A DNA stretch of 64,000 bases from Myxococcaceae bacterium. GTDB lineage: Bacteria > Myxococcota > Myxococcia > Myxococcales > Myxococcaceae. Below, piece by piece: positions 17,926-27,135 of this stretch. Below the pieces are notes generated by a model. That model did no database searches. It was given only the letters and a program-made list of their open reading frames with translations, and had not been told where the DNA came from. The stretch is from assembly GCA_016926755.1 (NCBI GenBank), contig JAFGNZ010000075.1:27726-91725 (forward strand), read 5' to 3'. Numbering within the stretch: position 1 is the stretch's first letter; each line of letters begins with the position of its first letter. Both the position numbers and the translations under genes were made by a program.

Positions 17926-18582
17926 CTACAGCTCGACGACGCCAGCGCGCAGGGCCAACACTACGGCCTCCACGTGCGAGTTGACGCCCATCTTTCGATA
18001 GATATGAGACAGGTGGGTGCGCACGGTGCGGCGCTCCAGCGTCATCACCTCGCCCACCTCGGCGTTGGACAGCCCCTTGGCCACGTAGCGCAGCACCTCG
18101 AACTCGGTGGGGGTGAGGCCCCAGGGGTTCTCCTTCTTCTCCGGGGGCCTGGCCTGGAGGGAATGGAAGTAGTTCCAGAACTTCCGGGCGATGATGGGCT
18201 CGAGCACCGTGCCGCCCTCCATCACCTCGCGGATGCCGGAGCGGATCTTCTCCGGGCCCACCCGCTTCACCAGGTAGCCGGAGGCGCCCGCCTGGATGGC
18301 CTCGTACACCTTCTGCTCATCCTCGAAGGAGGTGAGGATGAGGATCTCCACCTCGGGAGCCCGGCGCTTCACGCGCTGGGTGACCTGGATGCCGTTGAGC
18401 CCCGGCAGCTCCAGATCCAGCAGGACGAGCTGGGGCCGGACGCGGACGATCTCCTCCACGGCCTCCTCTCCGTCCTGGGAGGTGCCGACCACCTCCAGCT
18501 CCGGGAACGTCCCCAGCACCTTCACCAGGTTCTTGAGGAGCTGGGGCTGATCCTCGACGACGTAGACGCGGGTGGGCTCCAT
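17926..18582 (-). CDS. NarL/FixJ-type response regulator
   Basis: A 218-residue two-domain regulator: receiver domain (phospho-acceptor Asp56 in LLDLELPG, acidic pair near residue 10-11, Lys in YLVKRV) and a C-terminal LuxR-type helix-turn-helix (about 150-205, with LTPTEFEVL and RTVRTHLSHIYRKMG). The linker has a basic KKENPWG stretch. No histidine kinase is adjacent; instead the gene starts two bases after the pseudokinase stop, so signal input may come through that protein. Expected to bind DNA on activation. Confidence 0.92.
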   Translation of the reverse strand: MEPTRVYVVEDQPQLLKNLVKVLGTFPELEVVGTSQDGEEAVEEIVRVRPQLVLLDLELPGLNGIQVTQRVKRRAPEVEILILTSFEDEQKVYEAIQAGASGYLVKRVGPEKIRSGIREVMEGGTVLEPIIARKFWNYFHSLQARPPEKKENPWGLTPTEFEVLRYVAKGLSNAEVGEVMTLERRTVRTHLSHIYRKMGVNSHVEAVVLALRAGVVEL

Positions 18583-18584
18583 GT

Positions 18585-20756
18585 TCAGCGCCTCGGGATG
18601 GACTCGAACCTGTGTTCGATGGGGCGGTGCTGCCCTTTCTCGAAGCGCATGGGGAACTCGGCGCGCTCCTTCGTGGCCAGGGCCTCCAGGGTGATGAGCC
18701 GGTTGCCCGGCTTCACCGGGAACTTCATCAGCGGCGTGCGACGGCCCACCAGCGCCCCATCCACGTAGACGCGGGCTGGCAGGTTGGTGCGGATGGAGAG
18801 GAAGGCGGAGTTGGCGTCCGCCTGGGGCTCGCCACGATCCTGGGGCGCCGCGGGCCGGGCCTCCCCCTCCCGGGCTCCGGGTGCCTCCACCGCGCGGAGG
18901 GCGGACGGATCCGCGTCCGGCGAGGAGCCCAGCAGCGAAGGCGGGCCGAACTGCACGGCGAGCAGGAAGGCCAACAGCCCCACCACCGCGATGGCGCCCA
19001 CGATGCTCAGGGCCTGGCGCTGGCGGCGCTCGCGGGCCAGGAGGAGGACCTCCTCGGTGAGCAGGCGCTGATCGCCGGACACCACGGGGTTGGACTCGTC
19101 CGTCGGCGGCGCGGGGATCTCCGGCCGCTCCTTGGGGGCGCTGCTCCGGGGCTCCTCCTGGGGCACCTCCGCGTGGTGCGTCTTCTCCTGGGCGAAGTCC
19201 TCCACCCACTTCATGCGCGGGTGGCGGCCGACGCGTGTGCCCTCCTTGGCTCCTGGGAGGCCGGCCATGGGGAGCTGCGCCTTGCGGGGCCTGGCGGGCA
19301 CGGCCCCCGGCGGCGCCTCCCAGCCCTTCCCCGGCGGTGCTACCTGGACGGGAGCTGCGTCAGCGCGCTCGGCCACCGGCGCCTTCTGGCCAACGTTGGC
19401 GGGCTCCAGCGCGGGGGCGTTGCGCTGGGTGTCCTCCCCCTCACCCCAGGGGGAGCTGGGCGCGCTGATGTGAGTGGGCTCCAGCGCGGGCTCCGCCCTG
19501 GGCGGGCGGATGCGGGTGGCCTCCAGCGCGGGCTCTTCCCGCGGGGGCTCCGCGTTGGGAGCGGTGGGCTGGGTGGACTCCTGCTCTCCCCAGGGCGCGG
19601 CCTGCGGCGGGGCAACCTGGGTGGACTCCTCTCCCCAGGGCACGGGCTTGTGCCCGAAGAGCTGGGTGGACTCACGCGCCCCCGAGTCCCTCGCCGTGTG
19701 CTCCTGGAAGCGCGGGGCCAGCTCATCCGTCACCGCGAGCGCCTCCTCCTGGCTCAGGGAGCGGCTGAAGGAGGGGCGCGTGACGACGGAGGCCTCGAGC
19801 GGCTCGGCGCGCAGGTGGGCGATCTCCGCCCCGGAGACGGGGGTGAGCTGGAAGGGCTCGGCGAACGGCACGGGCCCGAGCGTGGAGAGGTTCACCTCGT
19901 TGGGGACGAGCTCCCGGACGAAGCGGCGCAGCTCCTCCTGGCCCGGCAGGCCCCCGTGCGTGCTGAGGAAGTTGCGCAGCCCCATGGCGAACTCCCCGGC
20001 CGAGCGGAAGCGCCGCCCAGGCAGCGGCTCCAGCGCGCGCAGGATGATGGGATCCAGCCGCGAGTTGATGCGGCGATCCAGGCGGCTCGGGGCTGGCAGG
20101 CCCCCGCTGCGGGTGCTGATTCCGCCTCCGGTGACGACGGCCTCCCGCAGGGTGAGCAGCTCGTAGGCGATGGCGCCCAGGGAGTAGATGTCGCAGAGCG
20201 TGGTGGGCTCCTCGCCCCGGCTCACCTCGGGGGCGCGGTAGGCGCTGCGCCCCCGAGGGGCGAAGCCGCGCTTGAGCTCCGGCACCTCCATCAGGGCGCT
20301 GAGCGCGCCGAAGTCGCAGATGCCCGGGGTGGCCTCGCGCGACAGCATCACGTTGCCGGGCGTGATGGCGCCGTGGATGACGCCTGCCTCGTGCGCCTTC
20401 TGCACCAGCTCCAGCAGCTGGATGATGAAGTAGAGCGCGATGGCCGCCGGGAGGATGGCCTCCTTGCTCTGGAGCCGCTGCAGCGCCGTGCCCAGCGTGT
20501 AGCCGTCCACGTGCTCGCGGACCACCGCGAGCCGCTCCTTCACGAAGCCGATGTCCACGTAGCGGACGATGCCCGCGTGCTTCAGCCGGCTGAGCACGCG
20601 CGAGGTCTCCGCCAGCGCCCGCGCGTAGGCCGGATCCGAAGTCTTGGGGTGGAACAGCTTCACCACCACCGCGCCGCCAGGCTCCTGCGAGGCCTTGTAC
20701 AGCTCCGCCAGATCTCCCGCCTCCAGCCGCCCTGTGAGCCGATAGGAGGCGTTCAT
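18585..20756 (-). CDS. Membrane Ser/Thr kinase-like protein with PEGA domain, probable pseudokinase
   Basis: A 723-residue protein. The kinase-like domain (about 1-268) keeps the VVVK lysine (Lys33), CDFG (Asp148) and YRAPE, but HRD is HGA (Ala130 in place of the catalytic Asp), the following Lys is Thr132, and the glycine loop is poor. Phosphotransfer is therefore doubtful. Then come a Pro/Glu/Thr linker with repeated PWGEESTQ-like units (about 365-480), one TM helix (near 595-618) and a C-terminal PEGA domain (AFLSIRTNLPARVYVDGALV). The start at 20756 overlaps the small zinc-protein gene by ATGA. It precedes a response regulator. Confidence 0.88.
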   Translation of the reverse strand: MNASYRLTGRLEAGDLAELYKASQEPGGAVVVKLFHPKTSDPAYARALAETSRVLSRLKHAGIVRYVDIGFVKERLAVVREHVDGYTLGTALQRLQSKEAILPAAIALYFIIQLLELVQKAHEAGVIHGAITPGNVMLSREATPGICDFGALSALMEVPELKRGFAPRGRSAYRAPEVSRGEEPTTLCDIYSLGAIAYELLTLREAVVTGGGISTRSGGLPAPSRLDRRINSRLDPIILRALEPLPGRRFRSAGEFAMGLRNFLSTHGGLPGQEELRRFVRELVPNEVNLSTLGPVPFAEPFQLTPVSGAEIAHLRAEPLEASVVTRPSFSRSLSQEEALAVTDELAPRFQEHTARDSGARESTQLFGHKPVPWGEESTQVAPPQAAPWGEQESTQPTAPNAEPPREEPALEATRIRPPRAEPALEPTHISAPSSPWGEGEDTQRNAPALEPANVGQKAPVAERADAAPVQVAPPGKGWEAPPGAVPARPRKAQLPMAGLPGAKEGTRVGRHPRMKWVEDFAQEKTHHAEVPQEEPRSSAPKERPEIPAPPTDESNPVVSGDQRLLTEEVLLLARERRQRQALSIVGAIAVVGLLAFLLAVQFGPPSLLGSSPDADPSALRAVEAPGAREGEARPAAPQDRGEPQADANSAFLSIRTNLPARVYVDGALVGRRTPLMKFPVKPGNRLITLEALATKERAEFPMRFEKGQHRPIEHRFESIPRR

Positions 20757-21049
20757 CCCTTGCCCGCCCGGCGCCGGACGGCGGCGAAGTGGAAGCCGCA
20801 CCAGACACACGTCTCTCCCCGGCGACCGCGAGGCAGCTCCAGGGTGCACCCGGGGCAGCGCGGGCGGGGCCTGCCCGCTCGCGGCGGCCTGGCCGGCTTG
20901 CTGCCAACGGAGCGGGCCTTGAGCGTTGACGCGGCGCGACGCAGGTGCGCCTCCAACCGACGCACCCGGTCCTCCAGGGCCTCGATTCGGGCGAACAGCC
21001 GCGCGTGGAGCTCGGCCTCCTTGGGCTGTCGTCTGGCGGGCGACCGCAT
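20753..21049 (-). CDS. Small coiled-coil zinc-ribbon protein
   Basis: A 98-residue protein: N-terminal amphipathic helix (residues about 10-45, rich in Glu/Arg/Leu, likely coiled coil), a basic Arg/Pro/Lys stretch, then a CPGC...CVWC zinc knuckle (about 67-87). Its stop overlaps the pseudokinase start by four bases, which supports translation. Start at 21049 is the only good ATG in the frame before the divergent nucleotidase gene. It may bind nucleic acid or act as an adaptor for the kinase-like protein. Not recognised as a named family. Confidence 0.6.
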   Translation of the reverse strand: MRSPARRQPKEAELHARLFARIEALEDRVRRLEAHLRRAASTLKARSVGSKPARPPRAGRPRPRCPGCTLELPRGRRGETCVWCGFHFAAVRRRAGKG

Positions 21050-21131
21050 CGCACCCGGGAGCGTGCCACGCCCCCTCGGATACCCGCAAGGAGGAGACAC
21101 CTCCAAGGTGCCCGAGGGGGAGCCGCATGTT

Positions 21132-22838
21132 ATGTCTCCCAATCTCTTGGCACCGACGTTACCCGAGACAGCCCCCATCCCCGGCGGCTCCGCGCCGGAT
21201 CCCCTGCACGGCAGTTTCCGCTCCTCGCTGACCCGAGCCCACGCCGAAGAGGCGGCCCGGCGTGCCCAGGAGCTGCTGGGCAACGACGAGCTCACCCGCC
21301 TGCTCACCGCCCCGCGCGAGCGCCACGAGGCGCCTCGGGCGCGGGACGTGTTCGTCAACCGCAACCTGCGCATGTCCACCGTCGAGCTGATCGGCTTCGA
21401 CATGGACTACACGCTGGCCATCTACCACATGCGCCGGCTGGAGCAGCTCTCGTTCGACATGACGTTGGCGAAGCTGGTGGGCGAGTACGGCTACAACCCG
21501 GTCATCGGCCACCTGCTCTACGATCATCACTTCGTGATGCGCGGGCTGGCGGTGGATCGCGTCCACGGCAACATCCTGAAGATGGACAGGTTCGGGCACG
21601 TGGGGCGCGGGTGGCACGGGCTGCGCCCGCTCAAGACCGAGGTGCGGCGGGAGCTGTACCGCAACAAGCTCATCCGCCCCCGGGATCCGCGGTTCGCGTG
21701 GAACGACACGCTGTTCGCGCTGCCGGAGACGTGCCTGTTCGCGGGCATCATCGAGCTGCTGGAGTCGCTGGGCGAGCGGGTGGACTACGGCAAGCTCTAC
21801 GACGACATCCGCGAGGCCATCGACACGGTGCACCGGGACAACTCGCTCAAGCGCGAGGTGCGCAAGGATCTCTCCCGCTACATCTTCCAGGATCCGGAGC
21901 TGGGGCCGGCGCTGCACAAGCTGCGCTCGGGGGGCAAGCGGCTGTTCCTGCTGACGAACTCGGCGTGGGACTACACGGACGCGGTGATGCGGTACCTGCT
22001 GGACGACAAGCTGGCGGAGTACCCGAGCTGGCGCAACTACTTCGACTTCATCGTGACGGCGGCGGGCAAGCCGGGGTTCTTCAGCGCTCAGCGCCCCTTC
22101 CTGGAGCTGGACAGCAGCACGGAGGAGGGCCGCGTGGTGGGCGAGGCCAAGAGCCTGGAGCGCGGCAAGGTGTACTCGGGGGGGAACCTGGTGCAGTTCG
22201 AGGAGTTCGTGGGCTTCCGGGGGGAGAACGTCCTCTACGTGGGCGATCACATCTACGGCGACATCCTCAAGTCGAAGAAGTCCTCGCTGTGGCGCACGTG
22301 CATGGTGGTGCAGGAGCTGGAGGACGAGATCGCCTACACGGACTCGCGGCGGGAGGAGATCTCGCTGCTGTCGGAGGTGGAGGTGACGCGGGCGCGGCTG
22401 GATGACGAGGTGAACGTCATCAAGACGGTGCTGAACGTGCTGGAGCGGCGGCTGGAGAAGGACACGCTGAGCGCGCACGAGCGGGCGCGGGAGGAGGAGG
22501 AGCGTCGGCGGCTCAAGGGGGAGCTGGACCTGGTGCGCAAGGCGTTGAAGGAGGCGATGGGGATCGCCGACACGCTGGAGCGGGACGTGGAGGAGGGCTT
22601 CAACCCGTACTGGGGGCTGCTGTTCAAGGAGGGCAACGAGAACAGCCGCTTCGGGTATCAGGTGGAGCAGTACGCGTGTCTGTACACGAGCCGCGTGTCG
22701 AACTTCCTGCACTACTCGCCGATGCAGTACTACCGCTCGCCGCGGGATCAGATGCCGCACGAGCAGGCCGGCGCGCTGTCCGGGAAGCTGTCACCGCTGG
22801 GCAGCGAGGGCCCACCGAAGGGCTCCGGCAAGGAGTAG
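21132..22838 (+). CDS. HAD-superfamily IG 5'-nucleotidase
   Basis: A 568-residue cytosolic purine 5'-nucleotidase-like HAD hydrolase, the group acting on IMP/GMP. Motif I is DMDYTLA (nucleophile and acid Asp), motif II lies in FLLTNSAWDY and the last acidic motif in YVGDHIYGDI. A long charged helix (about 415-475) sits near the end, and the C-terminal FNPYWGLLFKEGNENSRFG is typical of the family. It is divergent from the zinc-ribbon/kinase operon. GAGGGGGAG lies upstream of the ATG at 21132. The small ORF at 22848 follows within ten bases. Confidence 0.9.
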   Translation: MSPNLLAPTLPETAPIPGGSAPDPLHGSFRSSLTRAHAEEAARRAQELLGNDELTRLLTAPRERHEAPRARDVFVNRNLRMSTVELIGFDMDYTLAIYHMRRLEQLSFDMTLAKLVGEYGYNPVIGHLLYDHHFVMRGLAVDRVHGNILKMDRFGHVGRGWHGLRPLKTEVRRELYRNKLIRPRDPRFAWNDTLFALPETCLFAGIIELLESLGERVDYGKLYDDIREAIDTVHRDNSLKREVRKDLSRYIFQDPELGPALHKLRSGGKRLFLLTNSAWDYTDAVMRYLLDDKLAEYPSWRNYFDFIVTAAGKPGFFSAQRPFLELDSSTEEGRVVGEAKSLERGKVYSGGNLVQFEEFVGFRGENVLYVGDHIYGDILKSKKSSLWRTCMVVQELEDEIAYTDSRREEISLLSEVEVTRARLDDEVNVIKTVLNVLERRLEKDTLSAHERAREEEERRRLKGELDLVRKALKEAMGIADTLERDVEEGFNPYWGLLFKEGNENSRFGYQVEQYACLYTSRVSNFLHYSPMQYYRSPRDQMPHEQAGALSGKLSPLGSEGPPKGSGKE

Positions 22839-22847
22839 GGGTGAAGA

Positions 22848-22937
22848 ATGCCCACCGAGCTCACCCAGTTCTACCGCATGGCCGAGCGCCACCGCTCCTT
22901 CGATATGCCGAAACAGCCGACCTCGGAGAAGCCATGA
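22848..22937 (+). CDS. 29-residue small ORF between nucleotidase and CsgG-like genes
   Basis: ATG at 22848 with AGGGG upstream opens 29 codons whose third bases are almost all G or C, as in real genes here. The TGA overlaps the ATG of the next gene (ATGA). The peptide starts MPTELTQFYRMAERHRSFDM and is hydrophilic with no TM segment. It may be a leader for translational coupling or a functional microprotein. It is not recognised. Confidence 0.45.
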   Translation: MPTELTQFYRMAERHRSFDMPKQPTSEKP

Positions 22938-24760
22938 CTGCGTCAGCTGCCGGAGCCTCCATGTCTCGCCTCCTGGTCCTCGCCCTGGGGAGCCTGCTCG
23001 TCCCGGCGCTCGCCGCGCGCGCGGAGAGCACCGAGTCCAAGCGCGTCGTCGCCGTCCTCTACTTCGACAACAACACCGGCGATCCCTCCCTCAACGTCCT
23101 GCAGAAGGGCTTCGCGGACATGATGGTGACGGACCTGTCCGCCGTGGAGCAGCTCCAGCTCGTCGAGCGCGAGAAGCTCCAGCAGATCATCGAAGAGCAG
23201 AAGCTCCAGCAGAGCAAGTACTTCGACGCGAAGACGGCCGTGCGGCTCGGCCAGCTCGTCGGCGCGCGGTACGCGGTGACGGGCTCGTTCCAGGCCGTGG
23301 ACCCGCAGCTGCGAATCGACATCAAGCTCCTGGACATCCGCACCGGCGCCGTCGTCGTCGCCGACAAGGTCACCGGCCTCAAGAACAAGCTCTTCGAGCT
23401 GCAGCAGCACCTGGTGAACAAGTTCATCGCGGGCCTCCAGCTCACGCTCGAGGCGGCCCCCCGGCTCAAGAGCCGGGCCCCGGACATGGCCACCCTGCTG
23501 AGCTACTCCAAGGGCATCGATCTGGCGGACCAGGGCAAGCTCCAGGAGGCCAGCCAGCAGCTGGCCGCCGTGGTCAGCAAGGCGCCCACCTTCCTGCTCG
23601 CCCGCGAGCGCCATGAGCAGATCCTCGCCCGCCTCAAGGCCGCGGAGACGCGACGGACCGAGGTCCTCTCCGACGTGGGCGAGGCCCTCGGACAACGGGC
23701 CGAGCAGTTCCTCCAGGCCGCTCCCAAGCAGGCCCGGCTCGACGAGGCCGGGTCCGCCATGCTCCTGGGCTACCGGCTCGTGCGCATGGAGTACCTGGCC
23801 CGGAAGCTCCGGGCGCATCTCGCGAAGAAGTCCCCGCACGTCATCATGCCGGGGCACGAGCGCCAGGCGCTTGCCCTGCTCCAGCTCTGGCGCGCGCAGG
23901 CGCTGGCCTACGTCCAGGAGAGCGGGGAGCACTTCCGGCGCTTCCAGCAGCGGCTCTCGGACGGCACGCCCTATCTGTCGAACACGCACCTGAAGCTCCA
24001 GCCCGAGGACGAGGAGCGCCTCCAGCTGGCGAAGTACCGGCAGCTGCGCTTCGAGGACGACGCGGCCCTCAAGGTGGCCGAGTCCATCCTCCAGGGCTGG
24101 TTCCGTGACGAGTCCACGTCGTTCCAGATGGGCCCCACGCTCGCGGATCTGGATCCCTCCGCCATGAAGGACGGCCTGCGCCTCATGGAGCAGGCCCTCC
24201 AGGCCGCCGAGGCCCAGCCGCCCCGGAACCTCGAGCACGCCGTGAGGCGGGTGCTGGAGCTCCACGGTGACGTGCTCATGCTCCGGGGCCAGGTGGAGGA
24301 GGCCGTCGCGAAGTGGCAGCAGTTCCTCGATCGCTTCCCCACCTCGGACTCCTTCACCCTCGTCAGCAACAAGATCAAGACCGCCCTGGGGATGGGGCCC
24401 AATAGTCGTGCCAGCTCGGCGGCACAGTACGGCCAGCCCGTCGCCTCGTGCGACAAGCGGATCATCCTCGAGGGCTACAGCCCGGAGCTGAACCGGCGAA
24501 TGATCACCCAGGGCTACAAGGCGGTGCCCGCCCAGTTCGCCGAGCTGGAGGCGAAGTGTGGCCAGGCCCAGCCGCTGCGCCCCTACCTGCGCAGCCTGAT
24601 CGTCACCACCTTCCTGACGGCCGCGAACGCCAACGACTGCCCCTCGTTCCACGCGCTCGCGGCCCGCTTCCTCGAGCTGGGCGGCAGCAAGAGCGATCTG
24701 GCCGGGTACCTGAAGAACTACGTTCCCCACTGCCGCCCCGAGGGCGAAGCTGCCCCCTGA
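22934..24760 (+). CDS. Exported CsgG-like protein with helical repeat C-terminus
   Basis: A 608-residue exported protein. A signal peptide ends at ALAARA. Residues about 38-165 resemble the CsgG/FlgO-type domain: VAVLYFDN, GFADMMVTDL, LVEREKLQQI and GARYAVTGSF. The rest is mostly alpha-helical with TPR-like pairs and a few Cys. The ATG at 22934 overlaps the 29-codon ORF; an ATG at 22961 with GGAG upstream is an equally good start. A shorter paralogue lies at 27136. There is no clear lipobox, so pore formation as in CsgG is not assumed. It converges on the 775-residue membrane protein, five bases away. Confidence 0.75.
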   Translation: MTASAAGASMSRLLVLALGSLLVPALAARAESTESKRVVAVLYFDNNTGDPSLNVLQKGFADMMVTDLSAVEQLQLVEREKLQQIIEEQKLQQSKYFDAKTAVRLGQLVGARYAVTGSFQAVDPQLRIDIKLLDIRTGAVVVADKVTGLKNKLFELQQHLVNKFIAGLQLTLEAAPRLKSRAPDMATLLSYSKGIDLADQGKLQEASQQLAAVVSKAPTFLLARERHEQILARLKAAETRRTEVLSDVGEALGQRAEQFLQAAPKQARLDEAGSAMLLGYRLVRMEYLARKLRAHLAKKSPHVIMPGHERQALALLQLWRAQALAYVQESGEHFRRFQQRLSDGTPYLSNTHLKLQPEDEERLQLAKYRQLRFEDDAALKVAESILQGWFRDESTSFQMGPTLADLDPSAMKDGLRLMEQALQAAEAQPPRNLEHAVRRVLELHGDVLMLRGQVEEAVAKWQQFLDRFPTSDSFTLVSNKIKTALGMGPNSRASSAAQYGQPVASCDKRIILEGYSPELNRRMITQGYKAVPAQFAELEAKCGQAQPLRPYLRSLIVTTFLTAANANDCPSFHALAARFLELGGSKSDLAGYLKNYVPHCRPEGEAAP

Positions 24761-24765
24761 GCCCC

Positions 24766-27093
24766 TCAGCGCCTGCGCCAGCTCATCAGCCGCGCCAGCG
24801 CCACCGTGCCGAAGACCAGCACCGTGAAGGCCGCCGTGTAGCCCAGGAAGATGCGCCAGCCCGTGGTTCCCCCCGGGATGCCCACCTCTGGATCGAGCTC
24901 CTGGAACTGCGCCCCGGAGAAGAAGCCGCACGCCAGGCTCACGGGCAGGAAGACGAACACCAGGATCCCCACCATCCGGTCGAACTGGTCCCGCTTGTAC
25001 TGGTCCAGCTCCGAGGCCTGATCCTTCATCGCCGCCACCGTCTCCTGCAGCCCGTGGAGCGAGTGCCAGGCGAGGTAGCGCGCGTTGAGATCCGGATCCT
25101 CGCCCACCCGCGTGTGCCACAGGGAGTTGGTGAACAGCATCACGTCCGCGCGGACGCTGCGCGCCGGCCGCAGGCTCTGCCAGCGCGAGGTGCGGAAGCG
25201 CTGCTCCACCTCCGCCATCCGCCGGCTGATCTCGAAGGCCGAGTAGCGCTGGCCGAGGGTGAGCAGGAAGAGGAGGAAGTCCTGATCGCACGCGAGCGGC
25301 GCGCCCTCCTCCTCCTCGATCCGCAGCTCCAGCCGGGCGCCCCCGGTCGGCGTCAGCCAGTGCTCCGTCTCTCCCGCCGCGTCCTTCAGCACCCGGCGGT
25401 TCTCCGCCGCGGCCTTCGAGGGGAGCCGCTCCAGCGTGGGCGCCATCCCCGCGGCCAGCGCGTGGAAGAGCCCCTGCATGGAGCGCGAGTCATCCAACAT
25501 GGAAGAGCGTCCGCGGGAGATCCGGTAGGCGCCGTAGACGAGCCACCGCTCCGGGCCCAGCGGCGCCAGCCAGGGGCTCAGCTCCCGCAGCGGCGCGAGC
25601 TCCCACAGCGCCCGCCCCTCCACGAGCGCCGCCTGCTCCTGGGCCAGCGCGTACAGGGAGATCTCCGCCGTGCGGGAGCGCTCGATCCAGACCACCACGA
25701 GGCGGTTCGGGTAGACGGAGACGTGGAGCGTCTGCCCCTCGAGGGGGCGCGCGTAGTGCGCCACATCCGCCTCCGCGGAGTCCCCCAGGAAGGACTGCGC
25801 CACCGCGGGGTGGAAGACGCTGCCCCGATCGGACAGGTTGTGGCGGCGGAACCCGCGGGCCACGAGCTCCTCGCCTGGCGCGCTCCCCTTCCACAGGAAG
25901 GGCCGGGCGTAGGCGGTGTGGGCGCGGAGGACCCGGACGTGGCGGCCGACGTTGAAGCGGCTCCAGAGCGCCTCCCAGAGCTCGCGGCGCGTCAGGTGGG
26001 TGCCGGCGAACGGCGGCGCCACCAGCGTGGAGCGGCCGGCGGTGGTGGCATAGGCATCCGAGTACCAGGGATCGGCGTAGTCGTTGGGCTGCCGATCGAA
26101 GCGCCGCGCCCCCCGGGGCCGTGGGGAGCCGTCCGGCAGCCGATCCCCCTCCAGCGTGTCCAGCCACTCCGCCAGGTTCGCCAGGGTGCCGGCGCGCTCC
26201 GGCGCCAGCGAGAGCGTGTGCCGGGCGGCGGCGGACTCCGCCTCGGGGATATGGACGGCCATGAAGTCGAAGCCCTGGCCGTAGTGCGTGTGCTCGGCGT
26301 CGCTCCGGGCCAGGAGCTTGAGGACGGTGACGTCCTGGAACGAGGAGAGGAAGAGCGCATCCACCCGCCGCACGGGCGCGTCCTTCTCCTCGCTCAGCGG
26401 GATGTCGAGCTGCACGAGCTGGCTGCGAGACAGCTCGGCGCGGTACAGCAGCGCGTCCGCCTTGAGCCGCCGCGAGATGGGGACGGGGATGAGGCCCTCC
26501 GGTAACCTCGCCAGCTCCCCTGGAGAGCGCACCGCCTCCAGCACGGAGGCCATCAGCTCCAGCACCGGGTGGGAAGGCCGGCCATGCCGGGCGGGCCACA
26601 GGCGCATCCCCGCGTAGAACACCGGCCCCAGGGCGCTCTCGTACTCTCCCGCCAGCTCCGTGTGGCCCTGCTCCCACTCCGCCACGTACTGCTCGAGCGC
26701 CTCGGCCCCCGCGGGGAAGCCGCCGTGGAGGATCCGGTACATGGCCAGCATGGCCGAGCAGACGGCGTCGAGCGTCGGCTCATGGACGCGCAGCAGGAGC
26801 GGCTTCGAGAGCCCCTCGGACTGCTGCCGCCGCAGCTCCTGGGCGAAGGCGTCCAGCTCCGGCGCGGACTGGAGGACCACGCCGGTGGTGGAGCGCGCCG
26901 CGCGCCGCACCCACTGCGGCAGCTTCCACGACAGGATGCGTGGGTGGGGAGGCAGGCCCTCGCTGCGGGTGCCCACGCTGATGCACAGCTCCCTCGGGCC
27001 AGGCTCGGCCCCGGGGGGGAGCCTCTCGGTGCTCCATTCGACCTGCCCCTCTCCGGCCAGGGCCTCCACCACCTGTCGCAGCTTCGCTTCCAT
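24766..27093 (-). CDS. 775-residue membrane protein of unknown function
   Basis: A large protein with no clear family. Residues about 98-115 (LLLRVHEPTLDAVCSAML, His104 and Asp109) loosely recall the HxxPDxDA motif of DHH-type phosphoesterases, but the first acidic residue is Thr-Leu here, so this is only a hint. A DPWYSDAY block (about 345) starts a second globular part. Near the C-terminus two hydrophobic helices (VGILVFVFLPVSLACGFF and FLGYTAAFTVLVFGTVAL) flank a short loop, leaving most of the protein on one side of the membrane. Start ATG at 27093; divergent from the CsgG-like gene at 27136. Confidence 0.65.
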   Translation of the reverse strand: MEAKLRQVVEALAGEGQVEWSTERLPPGAEPGPRELCISVGTRSEGLPPHPRILSWKLPQWVRRAARSTTGVVLQSAPELDAFAQELRRQQSEGLSKPLLLRVHEPTLDAVCSAMLAMYRILHGGFPAGAEALEQYVAEWEQGHTELAGEYESALGPVFYAGMRLWPARHGRPSHPVLELMASVLEAVRSPGELARLPEGLIPVPISRRLKADALLYRAELSRSQLVQLDIPLSEEKDAPVRRVDALFLSSFQDVTVLKLLARSDAEHTHYGQGFDFMAVHIPEAESAAARHTLSLAPERAGTLANLAEWLDTLEGDRLPDGSPRPRGARRFDRQPNDYADPWYSDAYATTAGRSTLVAPPFAGTHLTRRELWEALWSRFNVGRHVRVLRAHTAYARPFLWKGSAPGEELVARGFRRHNLSDRGSVFHPAVAQSFLGDSAEADVAHYARPLEGQTLHVSVYPNRLVVVWIERSRTAEISLYALAQEQAALVEGRALWELAPLRELSPWLAPLGPERWLVYGAYRISRGRSSMLDDSRSMQGLFHALAAGMAPTLERLPSKAAAENRRVLKDAAGETEHWLTPTGGARLELRIEEEEGAPLACDQDFLLFLLTLGQRYSAFEISRRMAEVEQRFRTSRWQSLRPARSVRADVMLFTNSLWHTRVGEDPDLNARYLAWHSLHGLQETVAAMKDQASELDQYKRDQFDRMVGILVFVFLPVSLACGFFSGAQFQELDPEVGIPGGTTGWRIFLGYTAAFTVLVFGTVALARLMSWRRR

Positions 27094-27135
27094 GGGTTGC
27101 AGCTTACAGGCGCCTCCGTGCCAGAATCCTGTTTC

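Noticed and set aside
22934..24760. CsgG-like gene as a true curli secretion pore
   Set aside because: No lipobox, no csgA/csgB/csgE/csgF neighbours and a long helical C-terminus unlike CsgG.
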